From Bacillus sp. A301a_S52 (GTDB lineage: Bacteria; Bacillota; Bacilli; Bacillales; Salisediminibacteriaceae), in NCBI GenBank assembly GCA_024701455.1, contig JABXYP010000001.1, positions 314,001 through 378,000 of the forward strand: DNA of 64,000 nucleotides, given 5' to 3'. Positions 17,529-26,612 of this stretch are shown piece after piece; positions within the stretch are counted from its first letter, which is position 1, and every line of letters starts with the position of its first letter. The position numbers and the translations under genes were made by a program. A model generated the notes under the pieces. The model did not search any database. It saw only the letters and a list, made by a program, of their open reading frames with translations, and was not told the origin of the DNA.

Positions 17529-18941
17529 TTAATTTATCATGTTGTCTTCTAAAGCTTTTTTAAGTCTGTATATCCCTTCTTCAATCTCCTCTTTAGTCAA
17601 ATTCCCATATCCTAATATCAGTTTATTTTTGTGTTTTCCTTTTTGCATGGTATGTAATTCTACGGGGTACACTTTTATGTTATAGTTATTAATTTTAGTG
17701 AGAGCTTGTTCAGTGAAGTCGAAATTGATAAATTCAACAATTAAGTGGAGCCCTGTAGAGTCACCAGAAATTTTAACTTTTTCTCCAAACGCTTTTTTTA
17801 AAGACTTCCTTACAACCTCTCTTCGTTTTTGATAAAGTTTTCTCATTTTTCGAATATGGCTTTCTAATTGACCTTGATCGATAAAACGTGCAAGGGTCAT
17901 TTGTTCAAGGGAAGGGGTATGTAAGTCGTCAAACCATTTTAAGTTTTTGCATCTCTCAGTTAAAGTAGGGGGAAGGATCAAATAACCTAACCTTAACGCT
18001 GGAGACAGTATTTTACTAAATGTGCCTATATAAATAACCCTTTCAGGTTCCAATCCTTGTAATGAACTTATAGGAGGTCCTTGAAAACGGAATTCACTGT
18101 CATAATCATCTTCAACAATGTAACAGTTAGTTTTGTTTGCATATTGAATGAGTTCAATTCTACGTTGAATGGGTAATATACTCCCTAAAGGAAATTGATG
18201 TGATGGTGTTACGAAAATAAAGCTAGGTGATAGATTATGAGGCAAGTAGTCCGTTCTCATACCATGTTCATCAACAGGCAATCCATAAAGTGATCCACCG
18301 GCAGATGAAAAAATCGTTTGAATTTCATGGGTAATCGGATCTTCCATTATCACATGATCGCCTTTTGATACAAGTAACTTTGCTACTAAAGAAAGTGCTT
18401 GTGTGGCTCCTGATGTAATCACTAATTGATCGGGATGACAAAGAACACCTCTTGTTCTTTTGAGGTATTGACACAATACATGCCGAAGTTCTGAACGCCC
18501 TTCAGGATAATCATAACCAAAAATGGCGTCTTTTGCTTCTAAGCACACGCGTTTAGCCAATTTTCCCCATTCTTGTCTTGGAAACCTATCTAATGCCGGA
18601 ATGCCTGATCTAAAATCGATGATATTACTATCGTTTTCTGAGATATCCAACGTATCTAGAAAAGAAATATGGCGACTTTTTAAGTCTTTATCTAAATAGG
18701 CGCCCTCAGCAACGAACGTACCAGCCCCTTGATGTCCTTCCACATATCCTTCCGCAAGTAAATGTTCGTAGGCATCTATGACAACATTGCGTGATACCCC
18801 CAAATGGGAGGCGAATTCCCTGGAAGATGGGAGGCGTTCTCCACCTGATAGTTCACCGCGTAAAATTTTCATTCGAAGTTGTTCATAAACTTGTCTTTTA
18901 AGTGACATTTTTAATGTTCGATCAATATCAATCCAGAGCAT
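17529..18941 (-). CDS. MocR/GabR-type PLP-dependent transcription regulator
   Basis: This 470-residue protein joins an N-terminal GntR winged helix (about residues 1-80: LPSSREFASHLGVSRNVV, GYVEGHQGAGTFVA) to a class I aminotransferase domain (TSGATQALSLVAKLL, VTPSHQFPLG, EDDYDSEF, and YIGTFSKILSPALRLGY with the PLP lysine). MocR proteins bind PLP plus an amino-compound ligand and usually control a divergent operon. The BacA-like operon starts on the other strand about 140 bases away, the likely target. Confidence 0.92.
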   Translation of the reverse strand: MLWIDIDRTLKMSLKRQVYEQLRMKILRGELSGGERLPSSREFASHLGVSRNVVIDAYEHLLAEGYVEGHQGAGTFVAEGAYLDKDLKSRHISFLDTLDISENDSNIIDFRSGIPALDRFPRQEWGKLAKRVCLEAKDAIFGYDYPEGRSELRHVLCQYLKRTRGVLCHPDQLVITSGATQALSLVAKLLVSKGDHVIMEDPITHEIQTIFSSAGGSLYGLPVDEHGMRTDYLPHNLSPSFIFVTPSHQFPLGSILPIQRRIELIQYANKTNCYIVEDDYDSEFRFQGPPISSLQGLEPERVIYIGTFSKILSPALRLGYLILPPTLTERCKNLKWFDDLHTPSLEQMTLARFIDQGQLESHIRKMRKLYQKRREVVRKSLKKAFGEKVKISGDSTGLHLIVEFINFDFTEQALTKINNYNIKVYPVELHTMQKGKHKNKLILGYGNLTKEEIEEGIYRLKKALEDNMIN

Positions 18942-19083
18942 ATTTTACCCCCTTTCAAAAATGGTACTTAAATAAAAGACTAAAATTGGCTCTTATAACG
19001 CTTATTTTATCATGTTACTTTAAAGTAAAGAAGCAAAAACCCTGAAAATTCCAAATAATTTGGTTAATAAAGGAGGGCGAGTC

Positions 19084-19719
19084 ATGGATGCACAAATCGA
19101 ACAAGTGAAAGCTGAAGATGTTTCATATGAATGGGAAAAACAAACTTCTTCATTTATGAAAATAATTGAGCAGTTTTCCCATGTCACTATTGCAACATTA
19201 GGACCTACGGGCACTAGTAGTGAAGCAGCAGCCAAATATTTATTGTCTTTTTTAACAAAGTCGCAAGGAAAGTACACCTTATTCCCTTCCTTTGAAGAAG
19301 CATATCATGACTTAGTGAGTGGAAATGCCAATATTCTCCTTATAGCCAATGCCTATGAGCGCATAGACAAGTTTTATATGTCTCAGGATATTAAGTTTTT
19401 GTTTTCTTTTGTACTTGAAACCCCTTTATATGGCATTACAAAGAAGAGGGGAGAGGCCATAGACAATGATAAAACGCTTAAGATTGCTACACACCATGCC
19501 CCTTCAAGTCTTATCCCTTGGTTTTTGAAAGGTATGAAGGGAGATTATGATATTTTACTAGTTAATTCTACTAGTGAAGCTGCGATGAAGTTACAAAAAG
19601 GTGAGGTTGATCTCTCATTAACAACAGCAAATGCAGCACAAGAATATGGTTTAGAATTTATCTCCCCAACCCGTACAATCTTAATGCTTTGGTCTATATT
19701 TGTACCAAACTGGGAATAA
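19084..19719 (+). CDS. BacA-like (prephenate decarboxylase-like) protein
   Basis: The 211-residue product has the periplasmic-binding-like fold seen in prephenate dehydratase and BacA: ATLGPTGTSSEAAAKYLLSF (about residues 39-58), NANILLIANAYERIDKFYM, ETPLYGITKK, LVNSTSEAAMKLQKGEVDLSLTT (in pieces LVNSTSEAAMKLQ, GEVDLSLTT). The match to bacilysin BacA is clear (LGPEGTSSE, NSTSAAA in BacA), though no other bac genes lie here. BacA decarboxylates prephenate without aromatisation, so a cyclohexadiene or other non-aromatic product is possible. Start at 19084 behind AAAGGAGGG. Confidence 0.78.
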   Translation: MDAQIEQVKAEDVSYEWEKQTSSFMKIIEQFSHVTIATLGPTGTSSEAAAKYLLSFLTKSQGKYTLFPSFEEAYHDLVSGNANILLIANAYERIDKFYMSQDIKFLFSFVLETPLYGITKKRGEAIDNDKTLKIATHHAPSSLIPWFLKGMKGDYDILLVNSTSEAAMKLQKGEVDLSLTTANAAQEYGLEFISPTRTILMLWSIFVPNWE

Positions 19720-19762
19720 TCAACGACTATGGTATTACAAAAAACCTGATGGAGGTATTTTA

Positions 19763-20173
19763 ATGGAAAATAAGTGTGTATTGATTATTGATTCAGAATT
19801 ACCAACCGGATTAATTGCTAACACGGCAGCCGTACTAGCACTAACGTTAGGAAAAAAAATTGATGATATTATTGGACCTGAAGTTTTTGACGGAGACAAA
19901 CGTCCCCATGAAGGGATCACCACTATGCCACTTCCAATATTAAAAAGTACTGAACTAGATATAAAAGAATTAAGAGATAAAATAAGCTGCGATTTTTCAG
20001 ATTTGCTTTTAGTTGATTTTTCAAATGCAGCGCAAACAACAAAAAATTATGAAGACTATACTCAAAAAATATCACAATATACAACTAATGATCTTAAGTA
20101 CTTAGGTATTGCCATATATGGAGAGAAAAAGAAATTAAATAAACTTACTGGGAGTTTGGGGCTTTTGCGATAA
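19763..20173 (+). CDS. DUF2000 family protein
   Basis: The 136-residue product starts CVLIIDSELPTGLIANTAAV and continues with LALTLGKKIDDIIG, as in DUF2000 proteins, which share a fold with peptidyl-tRNA hydrolase 2. Function of the family is unknown. Start at 19763 behind TGGAGG; it follows the BacA-like gene by 43 bases and precedes the FGE-like gene by 15, so it is part of the same operon. Confidence 0.75.
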   Translation: MENKCVLIIDSELPTGLIANTAAVLALTLGKKIDDIIGPEVFDGDKRPHEGITTMPLPILKSTELDIKELRDKISCDFSDLLLVDFSNAAQTTKNYEDYTQKISQYTTNDLKYLGIAIYGEKKKLNKLTGSLGLLR

Positions 20174-20188
20174 GGTGGGGAGAAGCTT

Positions 20189-20974
20189 ATGGGGAAACAA
20201 GTAAAATCTCGTTTACATAACATGATTTATATTCGAGGAGGAGAATATCTTCGAGGAAGTGATGAATCACCTGATGAAAGTCCAATAAAGACAGTGAAAT
20301 TATCACCTTTTTACATTGACGCGACCCCTGTGACGAATAAAGAATTTAATGCGTTTATTAAATCTGATGGCTATAAAAATCCTAATTTTTGGACTCAAAA
20401 GGGGTGGGCGCACATCAAAAAAGTCAATATTGAAATCCCGAATTATTGGTTTGATAAAAATTTTAATCAAGATGACCACCCAGTAACAGGAATAAGCTGG
20501 TGGGAAGCCATGGCTTATGCAAAATGGGCAGGAAAAACTTTACCTAGTGAAGCTCAGTGGGAATATGCTTGTAAAGGTAACGAAGAAAGAAAATACCCTT
20601 GGGGTAATGATGAACCATCGAATGATCATGCTAATTATGCAGTAGACTGTGATCCTTTCGAATTAGATCGGAGTTCTACCTCTGTTTTTGCTTATCCTAA
20701 AAACAAATCATTTTTTGGTTGTCTAGATATGGCAGGTAATATGGCGGAATGGTGTTTGGATAATGCCTCTCTTAATTATAGCTGGGATGACGAAGGTATA
20801 AATCCTGTATATATTACATCCGAAACTGACGAGCATATCGTAAGAGGCGGCTGTGGTCTCCATAATGAGGAATTTATGAGATGTGCAAGCAGAGACTATT
20901 ATCCAACCACAATGAGAGATAATCTCGTGGGTTTTAGATGTGTTATCAATCAGGAGGAGGATAATGAAATATGA
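20189..20974 (+). CDS. FGE-sulfatase (SUMF1-type) domain protein
   Basis: This 261-residue protein is a complete formylglycine-generating-enzyme fold: IRGGEYLRGSD near the start, PFYIDATPVTNKEFNAF, HPVTGISWWEAMAYAKWAGK, LPSEAQWEYACKG, YPWGNDEPS, CLDMAGNMAEWCLDN, RGGCGLH and LVGFRC. True FGEs have a Cys pair near the RGGS motif that binds copper; here RGGC plus a Cys 10 residues on (FMRC) partly matches. No sulfatase is nearby, so it may act in C-S bond or other oxidative chemistry on a small molecule, as EgtB relatives do; that is inference. Confidence 0.88.
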   Translation: MGKQVKSRLHNMIYIRGGEYLRGSDESPDESPIKTVKLSPFYIDATPVTNKEFNAFIKSDGYKNPNFWTQKGWAHIKKVNIEIPNYWFDKNFNQDDHPVTGISWWEAMAYAKWAGKTLPSEAQWEYACKGNEERKYPWGNDEPSNDHANYAVDCDPFELDRSSTSVFAYPKNKSFFGCLDMAGNMAEWCLDNASLNYSWDDEGINPVYITSETDEHIVRGGCGLHNEEFMRCASRDYYPTTMRDNLVGFRCVINQEEDNEI

Positions 20975-21603
20975 GCAATTTATTAACACCTCATTTAGAT
21001 AAGAAACCGTCATCTTTAAGATACTATCAAGAGGGACCCCCCATTTCAATTAATATGAGTGAATGGTGTCTTTCAATTAATGGTCTAGTCAATGAAGAAC
21101 TCACGCTATCCTACAATGACCTATTAAAACTTCCTCAAGTTGAAGAGAGTCGAAGAATGGTTTGTGTATGTAATTGGAGTATTAGACGAACATGGAAAGG
21201 TATTTTACTATCAACAGTTATGGAGATGGCAGGTGTTTCTAACCTAGATCACCATTATATAAAACAGACTAGTATAGGAACACAAGAGAAAGGAGTCTAC
21301 CAAACAACTATTCCTTTATCTGATGCCATTTCAAGACGTTCAATACTTGTTCATACTGTTGATGGAGAACGGTTACCTATGGATCAGGGGTATCCATTAA
21401 GGTTATTCGATTTTGGATTATACGGTTATAAAAATGTCAAAGGTTTATCGACACTTGAAGTAACTGACCAATACGAACTAGGAGAATGGGAGAAACGTGC
21501 TGGGTATGATATAAACGGAGTCATTCGCCCTAAAAAGTATTGGATCGTAGATTTGAAAAAATGGAAGTTTGTCGAAAAAGCAGGGGAAGTGACTGAATTT
21601 TAA
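20971..21603 (+). CDS. molybdopterin-dependent oxidoreductase (sulfite oxidase fold)
   Basis: The 210-residue product matches the molybdopterin-binding domain of the sulfite oxidase/MsrP family: ISINMSEWCLSINGLV, LPQVEESRRMVCVCNW with the molybdenum-ligand Cys, TWKGILLSTV, LSDAISRRSILVHTVDGERL (about residue 125), DQGYPLRLFDFGLYGYKNVK. It lacks a Tat signal, haem or dimerisation domain and so is shorter than classic sulfite oxidases. It overlaps the FGE-like gene by 4 bases (ATGA), implying coupling. It likely performs a two-electron oxidation or reduction on the pathway substrate. Confidence 0.85.
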   Translation: MSNLLTPHLDKKPSSLRYYQEGPPISINMSEWCLSINGLVNEELTLSYNDLLKLPQVEESRRMVCVCNWSIRRTWKGILLSTVMEMAGVSNLDHHYIKQTSIGTQEKGVYQTTIPLSDAISRRSILVHTVDGERLPMDQGYPLRLFDFGLYGYKNVKGLSTLEVTDQYELGEWEKRAGYDINGVIRPKKYWIVDLKKWKFVEKAGEVTEF

Positions 21604-21620
21604 TTGAAGGGAAGATTTAG

Positions 21621-22931
21621 ATGCAGTTAAATAGAGGTTTAGGTTGGAAAGAAGCAACCTCTCTTGGTACAGGGGCGATGGTGGGAGCAGGTATATTTGT
21701 ACTTAGTGGTGTGGCAGCAGGAAAAGCAGGCCCTGCTGTTATGCTTTCTTTTACGTTAGCCGCGCTTCTTGCCATGTTATTAGGGTTATGCTATGCAGAA
21801 TTAGCTTCACGCTATCCACGAGCGGGGGGCTCATATGAATATGTGCGTGAAACAATGGGATCGTTAATCGGGACCATCATCGGGTGGGCTTATTGGGGAG
21901 CTTGGCTTGCAGCTAGCAGTTTTGTGTCACAAGGGTTTGGGCATTATTTAAATGCACTAACAGGGGCCCCGCCTCTGTTAAGTGCCGTTATACTTTTATT
22001 GGTTTTAGGGGTTTTAAATGTGTTAGGTATTAAATTTAGCGGAAAACTTCAAGTTGGTATCGTTTTTATCGTTATCGTTGTTTTAATAGGTTTTTTTGTG
22101 CTGGGGATACAACACATCGACTATTCTCTCTATACCCCCTTTGCGCCTAATGGATTTTCTGGGGTATTAGCGGCTGCTTTAGTGGGATTTTTATCAATCG
22201 TAGGTTGGGATGCCATCGTTGCATCAGGTGAAGAAGTAAAAAATCCTAGAAAAACAATACCATTAGCCATTTTTTCATCAATAAGTATTGTGCTTTTTTT
22301 ATACTTAGGTCTTTTATTTGTCTCAACAGGTGTGGTCCATTGGGAAGCACTTGGCTCTTCAGAAGTTCCGGTGGCTTTAGCAAGTGAACAATTTTTAGGA
22401 GACATCGGTCCAATTTTTATTAGTATTGTGATAGTGATCGCGTTACCAGCTACTGCAAATGCCTTTATTATTTCCATCTCACGAACAGCTTTTGCCATGG
22501 GACGTAATGGGTTATTACCTGAAAAAATTGCCTATATCCACCCTCGATTTCAAACACCAATTTGGGCGATTTCTTTTGGAGTAAGTATTCAAATCGCCTT
22601 TACACTTGTGAGTTCTATTAATATAGCCGTGACAGCCACAGGTTTTTTATATCTAGTCACGTTTATCTTTACTATGATTGCTTTTTTTATTTCAAGGAAA
22701 AGAACCCCAATAGAAGAAAGGAAAAAACAGTTTTCAGTTCCTTTTTATCCAATTGTCCCTATTCTTGCATTAGTGCTTAGTACCAGCTTACTCATTCCAG
22801 TTGGTAAATCTGGTTTTTTAATGGGGTTAATTTGGTTAGCTATAGGTGCTATAATCTATATTTTCCGTCACAAGTCAATTAAACATGTAGAAGAAACAAG
22901 GTTAAATGAGGAAAAAAGCAATCTCGTTTAA
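21621..22931 (+). CDS. APC-family amino acid permease
   Basis: This 436-residue protein has about 12 membrane segments and the APC signature GTGAMVGAGIFVLSG at residues 16-30 followed by AELASRYPRAGGSYEYV. It closes the five-gene operon, 17 bases after the oxidoreductase. With a MocR regulator upstream, uptake or export of an amino-acid-like substrate or product of the pathway is plausible. Confidence 0.88.
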   Translation: MQLNRGLGWKEATSLGTGAMVGAGIFVLSGVAAGKAGPAVMLSFTLAALLAMLLGLCYAELASRYPRAGGSYEYVRETMGSLIGTIIGWAYWGAWLAASSFVSQGFGHYLNALTGAPPLLSAVILLLVLGVLNVLGIKFSGKLQVGIVFIVIVVLIGFFVLGIQHIDYSLYTPFAPNGFSGVLAAALVGFLSIVGWDAIVASGEEVKNPRKTIPLAIFSSISIVLFLYLGLLFVSTGVVHWEALGSSEVPVALASEQFLGDIGPIFISIVIVIALPATANAFIISISRTAFAMGRNGLLPEKIAYIHPRFQTPIWAISFGVSIQIAFTLVSSINIAVTATGFLYLVTFIFTMIAFFISRKRTPIEERKKQFSVPFYPIVPILALVLSTSLLIPVGKSGFLMGLIWLAIGAIIYIFRHKSIKHVEETRLNEEKSNLV

Positions 22932-22998
22932 TAGATATCATGTCATTATGTAGAAGATAGACTTGCCAGAAAACAAGAGCCGAGGCATAAGCTAAAAC

Positions 22999-23027
22999 TT
23001 GACGCTACTTAATATGGGGGTTATCAT
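22999..23027 (+). promoter_or_regulatory. candidate SigA promoter of the Rrf2 gene
   Basis: TTGACG and TATCAT are separated by exactly 17 bases, 39 bases before the ATG of the Rrf2-type gene. Rrf2 proteins commonly repress their own promoter. Confidence 0.5.
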
Positions 23028-23065
23028 GGATATGTAAAGTCTTTAATAGAGGTGAACACTGCATT

Positions 23066-23464
23066 ATGAAGTATTCGAAAGCGACAGACTATGCCCTACA
23101 CACCATGCTTTTTCTTGCAGTAGCCACGCCAAATAAGTTTGTCGGTGTTCAGGAACTGGCGGATCGGCAGAAGGTTTCGCCTACGTATTTATCGAAAATA
23201 CTGACGAAGCTCGCCAAATCGGGAATGATTGAGTCCGTTTCAGGTGCCAATGGCGGTTATAGATTAAAACGGAATTGGGAAGAGCTTTCGTTCCTTGATG
23301 TCATTCACGCAATTGAAGGTACAGCCTCATTGTTTGACTGCAACTTGAACCATGGATCAGAATGTTTGATTCAGAAGGTGATGGTCTCGGCGGAAGAGAA
23401 CATGGAAGATTATTTGAAAGAGCAAAAAATAGCTGATCTTGCCAAAAATAGCGGTTATATGTGA
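23066..23464 (+). CDS. Rrf2-family transcription regulator
   Basis: This 132-residue winged-helix protein begins MKYSKATDYALHTMLFLA and has VSPTYLSKILTKLAKSGMI as recognition helix and GANGGYRLKR as wing, all typical of Rrf2. Two Cys in CNLNHGSEC (about 92 and 100) could sense redox, nitrosative or thiol signals, although the three-Cys iron-sulfur set of IscR is absent. Neighbours are a methyltransferase and a thioredoxin-reductase-like flavoprotein, which suggests control of thiol or disulfide metabolism. Confidence 0.9.
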   Translation: MKYSKATDYALHTMLFLAVATPNKFVGVQELADRQKVSPTYLSKILTKLAKSGMIESVSGANGGYRLKRNWEELSFLDVIHAIEGTASLFDCNLNHGSECLIQKVMVSAEENMEDYLKEQKIADLAKNSGYM

Positions 23465-23479
23465 AGCCGCTATTTTTTA
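23445..23479 (+). terminator. terminator overlapping the Rrf2 stop codon
   Basis: AAATAGCGG (23446-23454) and CCGCTATTT (23467-23475) form a stem followed by T. It encloses the TGA of the regulator gene, so the methyltransferase downstream may have its own promoter or depend on readthrough. Confidence 0.7.
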
Positions 23480-23632
23480 AAAACTAATTAGAGATATAAA
23501 GACTCTTTAATGTCTTTTTATATTAATTTTCTAATAGAGGGGGCATTGAAATATAGGCAGTGGCGTTGATATGTTGGCGACCAAAACAAGGGTTCAAGGA
23601 TTCTTAACAAGCATAAATGAGAGGAGATAAGC

Positions 23633-24422
23633 ATGACTAACGATTTTTTTAATGAAACCGTTTGGGAAAAAGCGTGGAAGAAAGATGTGCAGACAGGAGT
23701 AAACAAACTGAAACAAGCCGGAATCGATCCGATCCATGTTTTTGATCATCGGGCAAAATCATTCAACGAGCAGGCGTTTAACGAAGAAGGCAGGCGAAGA
23801 ACAAAAGAGATTATCAATTGGCTGGAAGGTCAAGGTGTCACGTTCAAAGATGTTTCCATTTTAGACATTGGTGCCGCTTCGGGTGGATTCACAGTACCGT
23901 TTGCGGAAAAAGGGGGGAATGTCACCGCAGTGGAGCCTAATCTTCCTTTAGGTGAGCTGCTGAAAGAAAATGCACTCGGAATAACAAACGGAAAGGTGGA
24001 GGTTGTGGCTGAACCTTTTGAAAACATTGATGTTCAAGGAAAGGGATGGGGGAAAGCCTTTGATGTTGTTTTTGTCTCCATGTGTCCGGTTATTGTTGAT
24101 TGGGAGAGTGTAGAGAAAGTACTGAGCTGCGCACGACAGTTTTGCTACATCAGTCTCGGAGTTGGCGTATTTGCTCCATTTATTAACTCTTAAAGGTTAT
24201 TCCTATACGTCGCTCGTAAGCAGGGAAATGACAACGAGAGAAGTATCCAGAGAAATAGCGTATCAGGAAGTGATAGATTGGCTGCGAATGTTTGGTTTGC
24301 CTGCGAATGATCGAAACCGGCAAATCGTCACTGAGTATTTGGAACGTACTTATCCAGTGAACAAGGTGGAAATAAGGCAAAGCGGTCGATTCGGCAAGGT
24401 GCTGATTCACTTACACGATTAG
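23633..24422 (+). pseudogene. class I SAM-dependent methyltransferase, frameshifted
   Basis: Two overlapping frames together make one methyltransferase of about 263 residues. The first (23633-24193) has the SAM-binding motif ILDIGAASGGFTVPFAEKG and VTAVEPNLPL. It leaves the family pattern after CARQFCYISLGV and stops at 24193. The rest (SYTSLVSREMTT to VLIHLHD, ending 24422) is read in the +1 frame from about 24162. The crossover lies around 24150-24200. It may be a genuine frameshift or a sequencing error. The substrate is unknown; the first part alone retains the SAM site. Confidence 0.75.
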
Positions 24423-24483
24423 AGCATTGCACAAACTCATGATGTTTTTGAGATATTTAAGATCAATGGAGGTACTTAAAAAT

Positions 24484-25407
24484 ATGGAGAAACAACAGGT
24501 TGATGTAGCTATTATTGGCGGAGGGCCGGCAGGATTGAATGCCGCCCTTGTACTAGGACGAGCGAGAAAACGGGTGGTAGTGATTGATGAAGGCCGTCCC
24601 CGCAATGCGGTGACTGGCGAAGCTCACGGTTTTCTTACCCGGGACGGGATAAGACCTGGTGACTTCCGGCGAATAGCAAAGGAAGAAATCAGTGCTTACC
24701 CCAACGTTTCTTTTTTGGCGAATACAGCCGTGTCGATTGCAGGAGCGGATGGTCAGTTTCAAATAGCGACTGCCGAGGGGCTCACTTTAGAAAGCAAGAA
24801 GCTGCTGTTTGCCGTCGGCATGAAGGATCGGCCGCTGGATATCCCGGGATTGGCGGAGGTTTATGGAAAAAGCGCCTTCGTTTGTCCGTATTGTGATGGT
24901 TGGGAATTAAGGGACGAATCGCTTATCGTTATTAACAAGGGGGCTGAACTTCTGCATGCTGCTCCGATTATATCTGGGTGGACAAACCGTCTTAGTATCT
25001 GCACAAACGGTCCCGATGAACTGACGGATGATCAGCGGCAAGAGCTGAAGCAGCATCAAGTGCCATTGTATGATTCACCGATCCAATCTATTGATTCAAA
25101 CGATGGGATCGTACACCAAGTTGTTCTTGAGGACGGAACGGCAATCCCGTGCAGAGGGATTTTCTTTAAACCGGAACTGGTTCCAGGCTCGGATTTGCCA
25201 CAATCCATTGGATGCGACGTCACGGAAGGAATGATTATTGTTGATGACTTCGGAAAAACAAACGTTTCAGGTGTTTATAGCGCTGGAGATGTAGCATCAA
25301 GAGTGTATCAGGCCATTGTCGCTGCTTCTAAAGGCGCGCAAACCGCTGCGGCCATCAACAACGAACTGAACATGGAAGCATGGAAACATGTGCAGGTTAG
25401 TCAATGA
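24484..25407 (+). CDS. thioredoxin-reductase-like FAD/NAD(P) oxidoreductase
   Basis: This 307-residue flavoprotein has the FAD motif AIIGGGPAGLNAALVLGRA (about residues 9-27), a redox-active CPYC in FVCPYCDGWE, and the second FAD motif VYSAGDVASRVYQAIVAAS (about residue 275). The layout matches low-molecular-weight TrxB and related enzymes that reduce a disulfide partner or form one. Unlike usual TrxB, the NADPH motif GGGxSA is replaced by INKGAEL, so the electron donor may differ. Start at 24484 behind GGAGGTA. By eye, this region (23.0-25.4 kb) is richer in GC than its neighbours. Confidence 0.87.
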   Translation: MEKQQVDVAIIGGGPAGLNAALVLGRARKRVVVIDEGRPRNAVTGEAHGFLTRDGIRPGDFRRIAKEEISAYPNVSFLANTAVSIAGADGQFQIATAEGLTLESKKLLFAVGMKDRPLDIPGLAEVYGKSAFVCPYCDGWELRDESLIVINKGAELLHAAPIISGWTNRLSICTNGPDELTDDQRQELKQHQVPLYDSPIQSIDSNDGIVHQVVLEDGTAIPCRGIFFKPELVPGSDLPQSIGCDVTEGMIIVDDFGKTNVSGVYSAGDVASRVYQAIVAASKGAQTAAAINNELNMEAWKHVQVSQ

Positions 25408-26015
25408 TGAAGACGACTTTCATCATGCAAGGTGGAAGAAACGATACTATAGGGGATGAACGATGAAAATGGTAGCCTCATGGCAGTGACACGTTGCCTC
25501 CCCTTGAGGTTGAGGACTTCTTGATGAGCCATGTATTGTATTAACCACTTCCCTCACTATAGTGCCGGCACATTAAGCTATACCATTAAAATGATTCTTT
25601 ATTTAAATGATGTGACAGAGCGAGCAACAGCCAAGTTAATTCTGAGAAAAGAGGAAGTGGGACAAAATCCCTCTTTCTTTTTTTACGACAGATAACCGTC
25701 CGCAAAACTCCCGCTGGTTGAAGGTTCGTTTTATAAGGGCTACTGTTTATCAGCTTTGTCTGTCACGGTGGGAGGCAAGTAGTAAGGGAAGGGGTTAGGC
25801 TGTTTCATTCATATTGACTATAAGCGTATGACAAGCGAAAACACTTAACCCCATCTCTCACGTCTCAGATAGATGAATGACTTTCGCCTTTTTAAAGGGG
25901 GTGGTCATGACTAAAACTGACCATTATTCATCAATTGTACATTGAATGCGTTACGATTTAACTCTACACTAAAGGTAGTCAACATTGCCGAAGGACACGT
26001 GAGGATGGGATTTTT
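25408..26015. other. intergenic region with a partial dispersed repeat
   Basis: No gene-like frame was found. Apart from the repeat at 25681-25736 the region includes AT-rich sequence before the TetR gene that should hold its promoter. Confidence 0.5.
25681..25736. repeat. dispersed intergenic repeat, short form
   Basis: ACGACAGATAACCGTCCGCA at the left joins directly to GGTTGAAGGTTCGTTTTATA at the right; the middle of the element is deleted, as in the copy at 12480. Confidence 0.65.
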
Positions 26016-26612
26016 ATGACACTACCATTAAGTGATAAAGCCAAAAATACAAAACGCAAGATTCTACAGGCAGCCAAAGAGTTAATGTTGAAAAAAAGCA
26101 TTGATAAAACGACTATCAATGACATAGTGGAAAAGGCAGGTGTGGCAAAAGGAACTTTTTATCTTTACTTTGAAAGTAAAGAGGAGTTGGCATGGAGCTT
26201 TATAGAGGAAGGGGCTCCTATCTTTAATCTTCATTTAGAGCAACTGAGATATAAGGAGGTATGTAGAGAGACAATCGACTCCTTTATCGATGATATGGTG
26301 GCTTTTTGTATAGAAAACAGGCAACTTTTTAAAATTATTCATCATGTGAAGTTTTTAGAATTTATTCATTTTGAGAAAAAGCAATCACAATTTGAGAGTC
26401 TTTATATATCACATATTAAAACTTTTTTAGACCGAGGTGTTGAGAAAGGGACGCTGGTCATACCGGATACAGGCTTTTATGCAAACTTTATCTTTATTTC
26501 CCTTCATGAACTGATTGAAGGAATGGTTCTTAATGATGATGATTCTTTGCATGAAACAAAACACAAGATAAAAGAAATAATACATCGTTTATTAAGGTGG
26601 GAGGAGACATGA
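26016..26612 (+). CDS. TetR/AcrR-family regulator
   Basis: The 198-residue product has a TetR N-terminal DNA-binding domain (KRKILQAAKELMLKKSIDKT, INDIVEKAGVAKGTFYLYFESKEEL, each shown in short form) and a helical ligand-binding C-terminus. Its TGA overlaps the ATG of the MMPL transporter, so it very likely controls that pump and itself in response to a toxic or lipophilic ligand. Confidence 0.92.
   Translation: MTLPLSDKAKNTKRKILQAAKELMLKKSIDKTTINDIVEKAGVAKGTFYLYFESKEELAWSFIEEGAPIFNLHLEQLRYKEVCRETIDSFIDDMVAFCIENRQLFKIIHHVKFLEFIHFEKKQSQFESLYISHIKTFLDRGVEKGTLVIPDTGFYANFIFISLHELIEGMVLNDDDSLHETKHKIKEIIHRLLRWEET

Noticed and set aside
19084..22931. Bacilysin cluster
   Set aside because: Only a BacA-like gene is present; BacB, BacC, the BacD ligase and the BacE exporter are absent.
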